From assembly GCA_965116395.1 (NCBI GenBank), contig OZ220684.1, forward strand, positions 3,348,001-3,412,000: a stretch of DNA of 64,000 nt, read 5' to 3'. Of the stretch, positions 32,401 to 41,972 are shown piece by piece. Each line of letters starts with the position of its first letter. Position 1 is the first letter of the stretch. Source of the stretch: Bin5 sp965116395. GTDB lineage: Bacteria; Chloroflexota; Anaerolineae; Caldilineales; Caldilineaceae. The position numbers were made by a program, and so were the translations under genes. The notes under the pieces were generated by a model. It was not told the origin of the DNA, ran no database searches, and saw only the letters and a list, made by a program, of their open reading frames with translations.

Positions 32401-32982
32401 CTACAGGGGGGATTCGCCGTCCCCATTCGGAGCGCCAATGCGCTCCAACTCTTCATCCAGCCGCAGCCGGTGCAGCTCCATCCGCCAAACCGGGAGGGAG
32501 ATGTTCAAGCTGACAATTCGCCTGTTCAGCTCGCCAATGCGCGCTTCCCAGTCGGCAACACTGCGACGCCAGGACCGTGCCAGAGCATCCCTCTCGCTTA
32601 CAGCGGCCTGTGTGTCCGCGCACGTCAACGCCCACCGACGCTTCATCTCCGTACGTAACAGTTCAATTTCGGCCAGAAGCTCCTTGCGGTCACCGATCCA
32701 GCTTGGCGTCAGACCGTTGTCCTTGAGAAGCTTATTGGCCATGCGCATATCATCTGGCTCGTTGGGGAATCTGTCCAGACGCAGCGGCTGGCCTTTTCCG
32801 GGCAGGTTTTCAAAGGCGCCTCTTGCAGCCGCCTCTTCAAGCTGCTCAGTAATCAGATCTTGCCATTCGTTCAGCCCTCGCGGGCGGGCGCGTCGGCGAG
32901 GGACGCTCTCGACGTTCGGCGAAGACGCCTTTTTCACTGCACGCGGTCTGTCTTGCTCGCTCACAAAACCCCCCATCCGCAT
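32401..32982 (-). CDS. DUF1992 (DnaJ C28-like) domain protein
   Basis: This protein has up to 193 residues. The N-terminal third contains the DUF1992 core: DLITEQLEEAAARGAFENLPGKG followed by QPLRLD, a PDDMRMANKLLKDNG stretch and PSWI. The C-terminal half is a charged helical region likely to form a coiled coil. DUF1992 occurs alone in bacteria or in the eukaryotic DNAJC28 family; the function is unknown. The start is placed at 32982 or 32976 (MRMGG or MGG), because the longer frame overlaps the start region of the divergent CPBP gene. Confidence 0.72.
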   Translation of the reverse strand: MRMGGFVSEQDRPRAVKKASSPNVESVPRRRARPRGLNEWQDLITEQLEEAAARGAFENLPGKGQPLRLDRFPNEPDDMRMANKLLKDNGLTPSWIGDRKELLAEIELLRTEMKRRWALTCADTQAAVSERDALARSWRRSVADWEARIGELNRRIVSLNISLPVWRMELHRLRLDEELERIGAPNGDGESPL

Positions 32983-33059
32983 TCTGTATGTGAATCCTAT
33001 CACAAAGCGTAGGCGACTCTCAAATTGGGAGCGCCCCATTGAAAGGTGCCATAACCGAA

Positions 33060-34034
33060 ATGAACCACATTCTACAGCCATTTTGGAGTCCCAACGACAG
33101 GAGAATTCGCGCGCTATGGCGCGTGATCCTACACCTCGTGCTCATCTTTGCCGGACTGCAGATCACTTCGGCAATCATGCGCCCGCTCCTCTCAGGAAGC
33201 GAGAACAGCACCGATAGCGGCCCGGATCCTATCCAAAGCATGGTCGCCCTGATATTGACCGGCCTGGTGTATGTCGTCGTAACGATCGCCGCGGCCAGGT
33301 TTCTGGATCGCCGCAGATTTAGGGACTACGGTCTGATCTGGAACACACAATGGTGCCGCGACCTGCTCTTCGGCCTGCTTCTTGGCGGTCTCCTGATGGG
33401 CGGGATATTTGCAATCGAGTTGGCCATGGGGTGGATTACGATTGAAGGCATGTTCGTCACACGCATGCCCTTCCCATTCTTCGTGGCCTTCCTCATCTTC
33501 CTGGTCCAAATGACACTGGTAGGTACCTATGAGGAGCTCGTTTTCCGCGGCTTCCAGATAAAAAACATCGCCGAAGGCCTCAACTTCGGCCCGCTAAGTG
33601 GAAGAACCGCGCTGTTCTTAGCGTGGATTGTCACCTCAATCCTGTTCGGCTTGATTCACGCCGTGAACCCTGGCGCAACCGTGGGCACGACCATCAAGAT
33701 CACTCTGGCAGGGATCTTCTTGGCTCTGCCCTTCCTCCTGACGGGAGAATTGGCCCTTTCCATCGGCGTCCATATCGCCTGGAACTTTTTCCAAGGCAAC
33801 GTATTTGGCTTCCCGGTCAGCGGCCTGACCTTTTTCCGGACCACTATCTTCAATACAGTTCAGGGCGGCCCCGAACTTTGGACTGGCGGCGGCTTTGGGC
33901 CGGAGGCCGGGCTGCTGGGCTTCATAGCCATAATAGTCGGCTCCCTGGCCATGATCTGGTGGGTGAAACGCACTCGCGGTACACTTGACCTGTCACATTC
34001 TCTCGCCGAATACTGGCCGCCTCCTGAAAAATGA
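33060..34034 (+). CDS. CPBP-family intramembrane metalloprotease, copy 1
   Basis: This 324-residue membrane protein has about eight hydrophobic segments. The CPBP (Abi) motifs are present: EELVFRGFQ (EExxxR) near residue 160, a FGLIHAVNPG motif with His near 200, and IHIAWNF-type His (VHIAWNFFQGN) near 245. Bacterial relatives are linked to membrane protein processing and bacteriocin immunity. The ATG at 33060 follows GAAAGGTG; a TTG at 33039 is in frame but less likely. It was tandemly duplicated with the next gene. Confidence 0.85.
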   Translation: MNHILQPFWSPNDRRIRALWRVILHLVLIFAGLQITSAIMRPLLSGSENSTDSGPDPIQSMVALILTGLVYVVVTIAAARFLDRRRFRDYGLIWNTQWCRDLLFGLLLGGLLMGGIFAIELAMGWITIEGMFVTRMPFPFFVAFLIFLVQMTLVGTYEELVFRGFQIKNIAEGLNFGPLSGRTALFLAWIVTSILFGLIHAVNPGATVGTTIKITLAGIFLALPFLLTGELALSIGVHIAWNFFQGNVFGFPVSGLTFFRTTIFNTVQGGPELWTGGGFGPEAGLLGFIAIIVGSLAMIWWVKRTRGTLDLSHSLAEYWPPPEK

Positions 34035-34134
34035 CGTCCCGGACTGAGCGAAGAGATTTCGCATCTAAGTGACCCCGCGGTATGAAAATATTCTTCAGAA
34101 AGAGCGCCGCAGGCGGGGAAGCTTCGTACACACA

Positions 34135-35121
34135 ATGAATCGAATTATGACGTGGTTCTGGAATCCCGATGAAAGGCGCCTGCGAGCCCTATGGCGGCTG
34201 ATTCTCCATGTTATCCTCATCGCCGCCTTAGGACTTGCGGCCGCGGCGCTCCTTTCAGATCTAATGGAGGACCCGGCCGCGGTCCTCGCCAACAACATCG
34301 CTGGAATGGCCCTGGTGGCGCTAATTGTCGTGGCTGCCACTCTGCTCGCAGCCCGGTTTTTTGACCGCAGACCCATTTCCGATCTCGGTCTGCAGTTCAC
34401 AGCCCACTGGTGGCGTGACCTCGGCTTCGGGCTATTCCTGGGCGCGTTTCTCATGCTGCTTATATTCCTCGTCGAACTAGCCCTGGGTTGGATTACGGTC
34501 GAAGGGACCCTATCTACGAGTCGGCCTGTTCCCTTTGGCTTGGCTATTTTCTGGCCCCTGACCCAGTTCCTGTTCGTAGGAATTTACGAAGAACTGATAT
34601 TCCGCGGGTATCATATGAAAAACCTTGCCGAGGGCTTAAGCTTCAGCCCCCTGGGCCCGAAAAGAGGGTTGTTGCTTGCTTTTCTCATCTCCTCAATAAT
34701 TTTCGGGCTCCTCCATGCCGGCAATCCCAATTCAACTTCGATCAGCACCGTGAACCTCTTCCTGGCCGGCCTCTTTCTGGGCCTGCCCTTCCTGTTGACC
34801 GATCAGCTGGCGATTCCGATCGGTATTCACATCACCTGGAACTTCTTCCAGGGCAATGTGTTCGGCTTTCCCGTGAGCGGGACATCAACCAATAGCACCA
34901 CCTTTATCGCCGTCGAACAGGGCGGCCCCGTCCTCTGGACCGGTGGCGCGTTCGGGCCGGAGGCCGGTCTCCTGGGTGTCGCAGCCATGATAGTCGGTTC
35001 ACTGCTGATCGTATCGTGGGTGAAACGGACACGAGGCGCGTTCGGCCTCGCGCTGTCCGTTGCGGAATATCAGCTTCCTGCCGGCAGAGAATCTGTCGCC
35101 GGGCAGCTTCCTGTGGAATAA
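34135..35121 (+). CDS. CPBP-family intramembrane metalloprotease, copy 2
   Basis: This 328-residue paralog of the preceding protein shares the start pattern (WFWNPDERRLRALWRLILHV). Catalytic motifs are EELIFRGYHMKN, FGLLHAGNPNSTS and IHITWNFFQGNVFGFPVSG. The start at 34135 was chosen because it aligns with the paralog. The genes are 100 bp apart and probably co-transcribed. Conservation of all metal-ligand positions in both copies suggests that both proteases are active. Confidence 0.84.
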   Translation: MNRIMTWFWNPDERRLRALWRLILHVILIAALGLAAAALLSDLMEDPAAVLANNIAGMALVALIVVAATLLAARFFDRRPISDLGLQFTAHWWRDLGFGLFLGAFLMLLIFLVELALGWITVEGTLSTSRPVPFGLAIFWPLTQFLFVGIYEELIFRGYHMKNLAEGLSFSPLGPKRGLLLAFLISSIIFGLLHAGNPNSTSISTVNLFLAGLFLGLPFLLTDQLAIPIGIHITWNFFQGNVFGFPVSGTSTNSTTFIAVEQGGPVLWTGGAFGPEAGLLGVAAMIVGSLLIVSWVKRTRGAFGLALSVAEYQLPAGRESVAGQLPVE

Positions 35122-35177
35122 TAACAGCCAGAACAAGATATGGAGCCGCTGGTCACTGCAGTGCGGAGAGACAGATC

Positions 35178-36566
35178 GTGAGCACAAAGCTATGGGGAGG
35201 GCGCTTCAGCGACGTGCTCGATCCCTTGATGGAAGAGTTCAATGCGTCGATCGCGTTCGATCGGCGCCTCTGGCAGGCCGATATCCGCGGCAGCCAGGCC
35301 TACGCCCAGGCTCTGGCCAGAGCCGGACTGCTTACCCCAAACGAAGCCGAACAGATCGTCGCCGGTCTCGAACAGGTTGCCGGCGAGTGGCGCGCTGAAC
35401 ACTTCGAAGTCAAAGCAGGCGACGAGGACATTCACACCGCCAACGAGCGCCGCCTTACCGAACTGATCGGCCCCGTAGCCGGCAAACTGCACACCGGCCG
35501 CAGCCGCAACGATCAAGTGGCGACAGACCTTCGGCTCTGGCTGCGCGAAGAGTTGACGAAGTCCGAACAAGAGTTGCATACCCTGATTGAAGTCGCGACC
35601 GAGCGCGCCGAAAACGAGATCGATCTGCTAATGCCGGGCTACACTCACCTGCAGCCGGCCCAGCCCACCCGTTGGAGTCACTGGCTGCTGGGCCATGCCT
35701 GGGCATGGCAACGCGACGCCCAGCGCCTGCAAGACTTGCTGCCTCGCGTTAACCTGCTGCCGTTGGGCAACGGCGCGCTCGCTGGCAACCCCTTTCCCAT
35801 CGACCGCGACTGGCTGGCGCAAGAATTGGGGTTTGCCGCGCCCACGCCCAATAGCCTCGATGGCGTCAGCGATCGCGATTTTGTCGCCGAGACGCTTTTC
35901 TGGGCGACCATGACCATGCTGCACATCAGCCGTTGGGCCGAAGACCTGATCATCTACAGCAGCCGCGAGTTCGGTTTTGTGACCTTGGCCGACGCCTACA
36001 GCACCGGCAGCAGCCTGATGCCCCAAAAGAAAAACCCGGACTCGCTCGAACTACTGCGCGGCAAGGCCGGGCGGGTCTTCGGCGACATGAGTGGCCTGCT
36101 TATGACGCTGAAGGGACTGCCCAGCACCTACAATAAGGATCTGCAAGAAGACAAAGAGCCGCTGTTTGATGCCATCGATACCCTGGCGGGCGCGTTGCCC
36201 ATCGCCGCTGGCGCTCTGGCAACCCTGACCGTCAAACGCGACACAATGGCCCAAGCGCTCGTGCCGGAAATGTTGGCAACCGACCTGGCCGAATATCTGG
36301 TGCGCAAGGGAGTCCCTTTCCGGGAAACACATGACCTTGCCGGCGAAGCGGTCGCCCTCGCCGAATCTGAGGGAATAGCCCTATCTGACCTGACGCTGAC
36401 AGCGTTACGTTCTCTTCACCCCGCCTTTGACGAGGACGTGTTGGCAATCTGGAGCTACGAACGCAGCGTGGAGCAGCGCGATGTTCGCGGCGGAAGCAGT
36501 CGCCGAGCTGTAAAAGAACAGATCGATGAACTGCGCCGCTGGCTAAGTCAGTCGACCTCCGGATAG
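35178..36566 (+). CDS. argH: Argininosuccinate lyase
   Basis: Argininosuccinate lyase cleaves argininosuccinate to arginine and fumarate in the last step of arginine synthesis. The 462-residue protein starts STKLWGGRFSDVLDPLMEEF, has the HTGRSRNDQVATDLRLWLRE block near residue 107, TLKGLPSTYNKDLQEDKEP near 310, and the superfamily signature GSSLMPQKKNPD with its catalytic Ser near 275. The GTG at 35178 follows GGAGAG and gives the standard N-terminus. No other arg genes are in the window. A strong hairpin follows the stop. Confidence 0.97.
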   Translation: MSTKLWGGRFSDVLDPLMEEFNASIAFDRRLWQADIRGSQAYAQALARAGLLTPNEAEQIVAGLEQVAGEWRAEHFEVKAGDEDIHTANERRLTELIGPVAGKLHTGRSRNDQVATDLRLWLREELTKSEQELHTLIEVATERAENEIDLLMPGYTHLQPAQPTRWSHWLLGHAWAWQRDAQRLQDLLPRVNLLPLGNGALAGNPFPIDRDWLAQELGFAAPTPNSLDGVSDRDFVAETLFWATMTMLHISRWAEDLIIYSSREFGFVTLADAYSTGSSLMPQKKNPDSLELLRGKAGRVFGDMSGLLMTLKGLPSTYNKDLQEDKEPLFDAIDTLAGALPIAAGALATLTVKRDTMAQALVPEMLATDLAEYLVRKGVPFRETHDLAGEAVALAESEGIALSDLTLTALRSLHPAFDEDVLAIWSYERSVEQRDVRGGSSRRAVKEQIDELRRWLSQSTSG

Positions 36567-36592
36567 CAGACAGAGCCTTCCAAAGCAAATGA

Positions 36593-36632
36593 AACTTAGC
36601 CCCTGGTCTCGGAGAAGACCAGGGGCTAAGTT
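36593..36632 (+). terminator. Strong hairpin terminator after argH
   Basis: A perfect 17-bp stem joins 36593-36609 to 36616-36632 around a six-base loop (CGGAGA). The stem includes CTTAGCCCCTGGTCT. It starts 26 bp after the argH stop and precedes the convergent XRE gene, so it can terminate transcription from both sides. Confidence 0.8.
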
Positions 36633-36714
36633 ACGCCATTGTCCTGAGCCCGAATTTCTATTCAGGCCGGACCGCAGCAAAACGGTAGAGATTCTTGCCT
36701 GTGCCTAAAGGGTA

Positions 36715-37590
36715 TCAGTTGCTGTATGAAGGCCAGCTGGCCAGGGGCAGCGCCTGCTGATTCGTTACAGCCAGCCGCTGGAACAGCTCAATCGTGCCCC
36801 GGTCCTGAGGGACGTAGGCGGATAGGTAGAGGTCACCATGGTCGCTGAGGCTGACGTCTGTAAAAACAGTGTAACCAACCGGCCCATGCACCCTGTGCGT
36901 ATATACATGGCTGTGCAGCCGGCTGTTGATGTCTTGAAGTCGTTCGCGAGTCGCCGACCAGAAAATCGGAAAGTCGGGCAAGGCGGCAAGCGCGGTGTAA
37001 AGCTGCTGAAACTGTTCCGTGTGGCGGTAGCGTAATGTCATGGCCCGCCAATGGCGCACTTCAGTCATGGCGTTGGAATGCCAACCATTTCCCAGCACTC
37101 GCCGCAACGGCGCATCCTGTGCAAACAGCAGGCCAAGCAGGTTGACGCCCTCCGCGGAGCCCTTAGCCGCGTTGATCTGGGCCATGTTACAGCCGTGAAA
37201 TGCGATCATCGCACGATTGATGCCGACTACGTTTCCAAACGTGTCCATCAGGAAGGCGGGCAGGCCAATCGCGCTCAGTGATGCCCAAGCCCTCTCAAAA
37301 ACTTCTCTATGATCAAGATCGGCGCGCACTATCGCCTTGTCCGCCGACAGGCTTGCCAAGGAAAAAAACTCGCGCCGCTCCAACGAAGTCAACTCGAAAG
37401 CACTGGCCAATCCCTGAAGAACCTCCCCTTCCAATCGCGCTTGCCGGCCCCGCTCGATTTTGCTCACAATTCTCTTTGTTAGTCCTGTCTCGTCAGCTAA
37501 TTTCTGCTGGCTCCAACGACGGCCTGTAGCAAAGTCGACCTGCTCTTTGCGCAAGGCGGCTACGATCTTTCCGAAAGTCTCGTGTGCCAC
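36715..37590 (-). CDS. XRE-family regulator with MmyB-like ligand domain
   Basis: This 291-residue protein has an N-terminal helix-turn-helix (WSQQKLADETGLTKRIVSKI, residues about 26-45) followed by the PAS-like MmyB region (FLMDTFGNVVGINRAMIAFH near residue 115). A domain with His/Trp clusters follows (RHWRAMTLRYRHTEQF). MmyB-type regulators respond to small hydrophobic or redox ligands; the target genes are unknown. The ATG at 37590 gives MAHETFGKIVAALRKEQ. It is divergent from an AT-rich, gene-free stretch, where its own promoter presumably lies. Confidence 0.78.
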   Translation of the reverse strand: MAHETFGKIVAALRKEQVDFATGRRWSQQKLADETGLTKRIVSKIERGRQARLEGEVLQGLASAFELTSLERREFFSLASLSADKAIVRADLDHREVFERAWASLSAIGLPAFLMDTFGNVVGINRAMIAFHGCNMAQINAAKGSAEGVNLLGLLFAQDAPLRRVLGNGWHSNAMTEVRHWRAMTLRYRHTEQFQQLYTALAALPDFPIFWSATRERLQDINSRLHSHVYTHRVHGPVGYTVFTDVSLSDHGDLYLSAYVPQDRGTIELFQRLAVTNQQALPLASWPSYSN

Positions 37591-38198
37591 TGGCTTCTCC
37601 GATTACCCTACTCAGTTCAGTCCATCGAAATATTGCCACAAACAACAAAATATATATTAGCACTCCGAATTTTGAATTCAATGGGTTTGGGCTCCAATAT
37701 TGGAAACAGTGTGAACCGGTTTCGGGACATTTCGTCAAAAAGACTCTGCTAAAGACACCAGGACTGCAACAGAGTCGTAAAAGGACGTTCACACGCAACC
37801 AAAACTACCAACGCCTTGTGAAATCGCGACCATGCAAAAAAAACCGAATCCAGGAACCTGGTGAGTCTCCCGCCCCTAAACTCTTTTCCCTGTCTTAAGG
37901 CAGCTCAGTGCTGGCTTTGGCTCCATCGCACGGCACACCTCGTAAACGCCCCACGAGTCTCCAGCTTATTTCCACTGGACGCTGTAGCCAGACAAGGCCG
38001 CCGTGTTGGACGAGGCGCACTGCCGGTATGAGGACGAAAGGTCGCTGATGCGTAGATTGTGAGGGGGCGCTGCGGGACGACACACCGCACAAGGGAGTGC
38101 CGAAGGCCCGACAGCCTAAAAACAGAAGTGAGGAGTGAGAGTGAACATATTCGCTCACCTCGTTCAGGGAGGCGTAACGAGCGTAGCTGAGTAGTTAA
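37591..38198 (-). repeat. Gene-free stretch with a decayed, inverted miniature transposon
   Basis: No gene is seen in 37591-38574. Around 38062-38115 the sequence matches the core of the miniature transposons in reverse orientation, including CACAAGGGAG and the GGCCTTCGGC-like hairpin (here broken). A right terminal repeat remnant reads GCTGAGTAGTTAAC at 38185-38198, followed by normal sequence. The left end is not recognisable, so this is an old, eroded copy, probably starting near 37950. The coordinates given cover the stretch where the copy lies. Confidence 0.5.
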
Positions 38199-38487
38199 CT
38201 CAAAAGTAAATGTCGCCCTTCCCTCTCCGCTACCAGTCTGAGAGTCTCTCTCTTGCAGGATGCGGTATGATCAAGGAGATTTGCCCTGGAACGGCTGCTT
38301 GTGCTATATTTCGTGAGTGGCAGCAGCCCTTTCGGTGGCACTAATTCCATGAAGCTACTATTCAGCCCCTGACTGCGTTAAACACAAATGGTGAGCATTC
38401 CCCCGGTTGCGCTGTAAACCCGCTCACACACACCGCCGCTGTCATTTTCATCGCCCAGTGCTGGGTATCCCTTCCCAAATTCTCTTG

Positions 38488-38516
38488 TTGACAAGGAAGC
38501 TGACTGTTGTTAGAAT
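38488..38516 (+). promoter_or_regulatory. Consensus promoter for the peptide-importer ATPase genes
   Basis: TTGACA at 38488-38493 and TAGAAT at 38511-38516 are separated by exactly 17 bp, 59 bp upstream of the DppD-type start. It gives the ATPase pair its own transcription unit, separate from the peptide permeases. Confidence 0.68.
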
Positions 38517-38574
38517 TGCACATCCAGTACCGCCCTCTTCAGAGCACTGACAAGTCCATAGGAAAGAGAGTGAC

Positions 38575-39597
38575 ATGGGCAACCTGATTGAAGTCCGCAA
38601 CCTCCAGACCCAGTTCTTCACCCAGGATGGAATCGTCCACGCGGTGAACGGCATCAACTACGAGGTCGCCGAGGGAGAGACGGTCGCGATTGTTGGCGAA
38701 TCCGGTAGCGGTAAAAGTGTCGGCGTCATGTCCTTGATCCGGTTGATTCCCGAACCACCGGGAAAGATCGTCAATGGCGAAGTAGAATTCGACGGCCAGG
38801 ATCTGTTACAACTCAATGAAGAAGAGTTGCGCCAAATCCGCGGCAATCGCATCGCAATGATCTTCCAGGACCCAATGACCTCCCTCAACCCGGTGCTGAC
38901 CATCGGCCGCCAGATTACCGAGGCCCTGGAACTGCATCTCAACATGAACCGCGAGGAGAGTCGCTCCCGCGCCATTGAGCTGTTGGAACTGGTCGGCATC
39001 CCCGACGCCGGCGCCAGACTGGATGACTACCCCCATCAGTTTTCCGGTGGCATGCGCCAACGCGTGATGATCGCCATGGGGTTGAGCTGTAATCCCCAGT
39101 TGCTCATCGCCGACGAGCCGACAACCGCCCTCGATGTCACCATCCAGGCCCAAATCGTCGACCTTGTGACTCGCCTGCAAAGCGAACTCGGTATGGCGAT
39201 CATCTGGATTACGCATGACCTGGGTGTTGTGGCCGGCCTGGCAGACCGTGTTCTCGTTATGTATGCCGGCTTCATTGTCGAAGAAGGGCCAGTGGACGTT
39301 ATCTACGGCCAGCCCCGGCATCCCTATACCCTCGGCTTGCTGCGCTCAATTCCCCGTCTGGACCTGGGCAGGCAGAAGAGGCTCATCCCCATCGAAGGTT
39401 TGCCGCCGGACCTGCTGGACCCCCCCCAGAGTTGCCCCTTTGCCCCCCGTTGCCCCTTTGTAATCGACAAATGCTTGGAAGAAAATCCACCGCTAATAGC
39501 GATTGACGCCGTACGCAAATCTGCCTGCTGGGTGGATCTCTCCGACGTTGAAATCTATGACACTAGCTCCGATGAACAGGTGGAGGCCGTCGCATGA
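38575..39597 (+). CDS. Peptide ABC importer ATPase, DppD/OppD type
   Basis: This 340-residue ATPase has Walker A (GESGSGKSVGVMSL), signature (FSGGMRQRVMIAMGLS), Walker B (LLIADEPTTALD) and the family's C-terminal Cys-rich motif (PPQSCPFAPRCPF, then CWVDL), which binds an iron-sulfur cluster in oligopeptide systems. GAAAGAGAG precedes the ATG. It overlaps the DppF-type gene by ATGA. No binding protein or permease is adjacent, so it most likely powers the peptide importer at 17.2-21.9 kb. Confidence 0.93.
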   Translation: MGNLIEVRNLQTQFFTQDGIVHAVNGINYEVAEGETVAIVGESGSGKSVGVMSLIRLIPEPPGKIVNGEVEFDGQDLLQLNEEELRQIRGNRIAMIFQDPMTSLNPVLTIGRQITEALELHLNMNREESRSRAIELLELVGIPDAGARLDDYPHQFSGGMRQRVMIAMGLSCNPQLLIADEPTTALDVTIQAQIVDLVTRLQSELGMAIIWITHDLGVVAGLADRVLVMYAGFIVEEGPVDVIYGQPRHPYTLGLLRSIPRLDLGRQKRLIPIEGLPPDLLDPPQSCPFAPRCPFVIDKCLEENPPLIAIDAVRKSACWVDLSDVEIYDTSSDEQVEAVA

Positions 39598-40676
39598 CCA
39601 GACAGAACTCTGAGAGCGAAAGCGTCTCGACTGCACAGGATACGAACAATGGCGATGTGCTGCTGAGTGTTCAAAATTTGAAGATGCACTTCCCCATCAC
39701 TCGCGGCATCATCTTGCAGCGGCAGGTGGGCAGCATCAAAGCCGTAGATGGCATCACCTTCGATCTGATGCGCGGCGAAACTCTTGGCCTGGTCGGCGAG
39801 TCCGGCTGCGGCAAATCCACCACCGGACGCGCCATCCTGCAGTTGTACGAACCTACAGCAGGCGAGGTCGTTTTTGAAGGCCAGGACCTGACCCACATTA
39901 ACAGCGGTGACCTGCGCCGCATGCGCCGCCGCATGCAAATGATTTTCCAGGATCCCTACGCCTCCCTCAATCCTCGCATGACTGTCGGCAGCATCGTGGG
40001 TGAACCCCTGGAAGTACATAAAATTGGCGGAAGCCGTCGCGAACAGCAGCAGCGCGTCCAGGAACTTCTCGAAATTGTCGGCCTCAATCCCTACTTCATC
40101 AATCGCTATCCGCACGAGTTCTCCGGCGGCCAGCGCCAACGCATCGGCGTAGCCCGCGCTCTGGCTGTAAACCCGTCCTTTATCGTTTGCGATGAGCCGA
40201 TTTCAGCCCTGGATGTCTCGATTCAGGCCCAGGTTATCAACCTCCTGGAAGACCTGCAGAGTGAGTTGGGGCTGACCTATCTCTTCATTGCCCATGACCT
40301 CTCTGTCGTGCGTCATATCTCCGACCGCATCGCCGTCATGTATCTCGGCAAAATCGTCGAGTTGGCCGACCGCGAAGAACTGTACGAAAACCCGCTCCAC
40401 CCCTATACGCAGGCTCTCCTCTCCGCCGTGCCGATTCCTGACCCACAGGTCGAAAAGAAGAGGCAGCGTATTATTCTCGAAGGGGACGTCCCAAGTCCCG
40501 CCGAGCCGCCAACAGGTTGTAACTTCAACACGCGTTGCCCACAGGTGATGGACATCTGTCGTCAGTACGAGCCATCATTTGCCGACAATGGCGGCGGGCA
40601 CCGCGTTGCCTGCTTCCTCTACGACCATGTTGAGGCCCTGAACGAACAGGGCCAGCCAGTTGCAGTCGCAGCCTGA
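39594..40676 (+). CDS. Peptide ABC importer ATPase, DppF/OppF type
   Basis: This 360-residue partner ATPase has Walker A (GESGCGKSTTGRAIL), signature (FSGGQRQRIGVARAL), Walker B (FIVCDEPISALD), and C-terminal Cys motifs (GCNFNTRCPQVMDIC, then a late Cys) for the cluster. A Ser/Glu-rich N-terminal stretch precedes the domain. It is translationally coupled to the DppD-type gene by a 4-base overlap. A weak hairpin (AGGCAGT/ACTGCCT, 40684-40707) follows the stop. Confidence 0.93.
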   Translation: MTRQNSESESVSTAQDTNNGDVLLSVQNLKMHFPITRGIILQRQVGSIKAVDGITFDLMRGETLGLVGESGCGKSTTGRAILQLYEPTAGEVVFEGQDLTHINSGDLRRMRRRMQMIFQDPYASLNPRMTVGSIVGEPLEVHKIGGSRREQQQRVQELLEIVGLNPYFINRYPHEFSGGQRQRIGVARALAVNPSFIVCDEPISALDVSIQAQVINLLEDLQSELGLTYLFIAHDLSVVRHISDRIAVMYLGKIVELADREELYENPLHPYTQALLSAVPIPDPQVEKKRQRIILEGDVPSPAEPPTGCNFNTRCPQVMDICRQYEPSFADNGGGHRVACFLYDHVEALNEQGQPVAVAA

Positions 40677-41128
40677 CCCTTCCAGGCAGTGCACCGATGT
40701 ACTGCCTTCCTGGCCTCCATACTAGACCCTCGTCGCAGCAGTATCACGCTCGCGTGCCGTGTAAAGCCAGCCCCGGAATTCCGGCAGTTGGCGGCCACCA
40801 ATTTCCCCGTGGCGGGCAATCCATGATCGCATTCCACCGGAGTATTCGTCCAACTCTACTGCTGGCTGCGCATCAGTTCTAGTACGCCAATCCGGGCTAA
40901 TGCCAGGACTCTCCTCCGCAATGAAAAGATCTGCCCCGTAGCCCTTTCACCCTAAGGCACATATATGAACATGGGCGTTTTTTCTCAAATGCCAGTCCGG
41001 CTTCACCTTTAGAGTTCGCCCATGAAGTAAGAAATGGAATCGTGGCTGTCTTGTAGGCCTTTTCGCAACACGCGATTCTCGAAGCGCAGAAAGGCGCACT
41101 CTTAAATCTAGGGGATTATAAGTCAAAC
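40677..41128. other. Gene-free spacer
   Basis: Apart from the weak hairpin after the preceding gene and a miniature transposon starting at 41129, nothing recognisable is seen here: no good frame with a ribosome-binding site, RNA gene or repeat. Confidence 0.5.
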
Positions 41129-41415
41129 GTAACGACTCAGCCGCAACTGATACGCACCCCTGAACGAGGCGAGCAAAGGTGTTCTATCTCCCCACATTGT
41201 TGTATTTTTGGGCGGTCGGCCGCAAGCGGCCTCCCTTGTGCAGGGGCTGCGCCCCCGCAACGCCCCCCTACAAAAACATGCCTCACCGACGGTGTGCCTT
41301 CTTCGCAACGTGTCGGCTGGCGAGCATGGCGGCGGCTGTACACCAGTTGCGTCACCAAGAGCCTGAATGGTTCCAAGAATGACCGGCTGGTCAACTACTG
41401 TGGCTTAGTAGCTAA
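41129..41415 (+). mobile_element. Miniature inverted-repeat element (IS66-type MITE), copy B2
   Basis: The 287-bp element starts GTAACGACTCAGCC and ends GGCTTAGTAGCTAA. AGTCAAAC flanks it on both sides (41121-41128 and 41416-41423), a perfect 8-bp target duplication. The ends carry point changes relative to the 22.1-kb copy. The core hairpin is GGCCG-CAAG-CGGCC, a compensatory change relative to GGGCG-CAAG-CGCCC in copy B1. It lies in intergenic DNA upstream of a hypothetical gene. Confidence 0.88.
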
Positions 41416-41507
41416 AGTCAAACTAACATTGGAGAGTCCTTAACCCCACAGGAGCGTCCACAAACAGAATGTGATGAGCGTCCCTTAATTCAATCTCTAG
41501 GTGTGCT

Positions 41508-41972
41508 ATGAAAATTCAAATAAAAGATATTATCAAATCAATTCAGGAAAACGCCATAGTCAGTCTTGGCAGGTACGGCAGGATCATAGAAGTCCTTTAC
41601 GCCGACCCTATTCTGGAAGACGATGGGACCGAACACAATATATACATGACTCTGCGCCGCACAGGTTGGTTCTACGGAACAGGTTGGGTCGAAGGTGGTG
41701 AAGAGGGAAAGTGGTGCTATGCGTTTAGCATGCCTGAAGTGAATGGGTTGAATTTCAACCCACGTTACACTGACAGCGGGTTTGATACCATGGAAGAGGC
41801 ATTGAGTGCTGGCATTCTCCGCATGGCCGTGCTTATATGGGATATGGCAATCCACAAAGGGGATGAGCAGCAGGAATCGAAACGCCTACAGGCAGTGGTG
41901 AAAAAGGAGTACAAAAGGTTGATTTCTGCGGGTATACCAAAAGCAACGGCGAGGCTAAATGAATTGGTGTGA
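41508..41972 (+). CDS. Hypothetical protein
   Basis: This is a 154-residue protein that I do not recognise. It has no signal peptide or membrane segment. The N-terminus (MKIQIKDIIKSIQENAIVSL) is helical in character, the middle has aromatic-rich strands (RRTGWFYGTGWVEGGEEGKW), and the C-terminus is a charged helix (KRLQAVVKKEYKRLISAGI). Codon use is more AT-rich than in the neighbouring transport genes. The ATG at 41508 lies 14 bp after TCTCTAGG, a weak ribosome-binding-site candidate. No operon partner is evident; a miniature transposon lies 90 bp upstream. Confidence 0.55.
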   Translation: MKIQIKDIIKSIQENAIVSLGRYGRIIEVLYADPILEDDGTEHNIYMTLRRTGWFYGTGWVEGGEEGKWCYAFSMPEVNGLNFNPRYTDSGFDTMEEALSAGILRMAVLIWDMAIHKGDEQQESKRLQAVVKKEYKRLISAGIPKATARLNELV

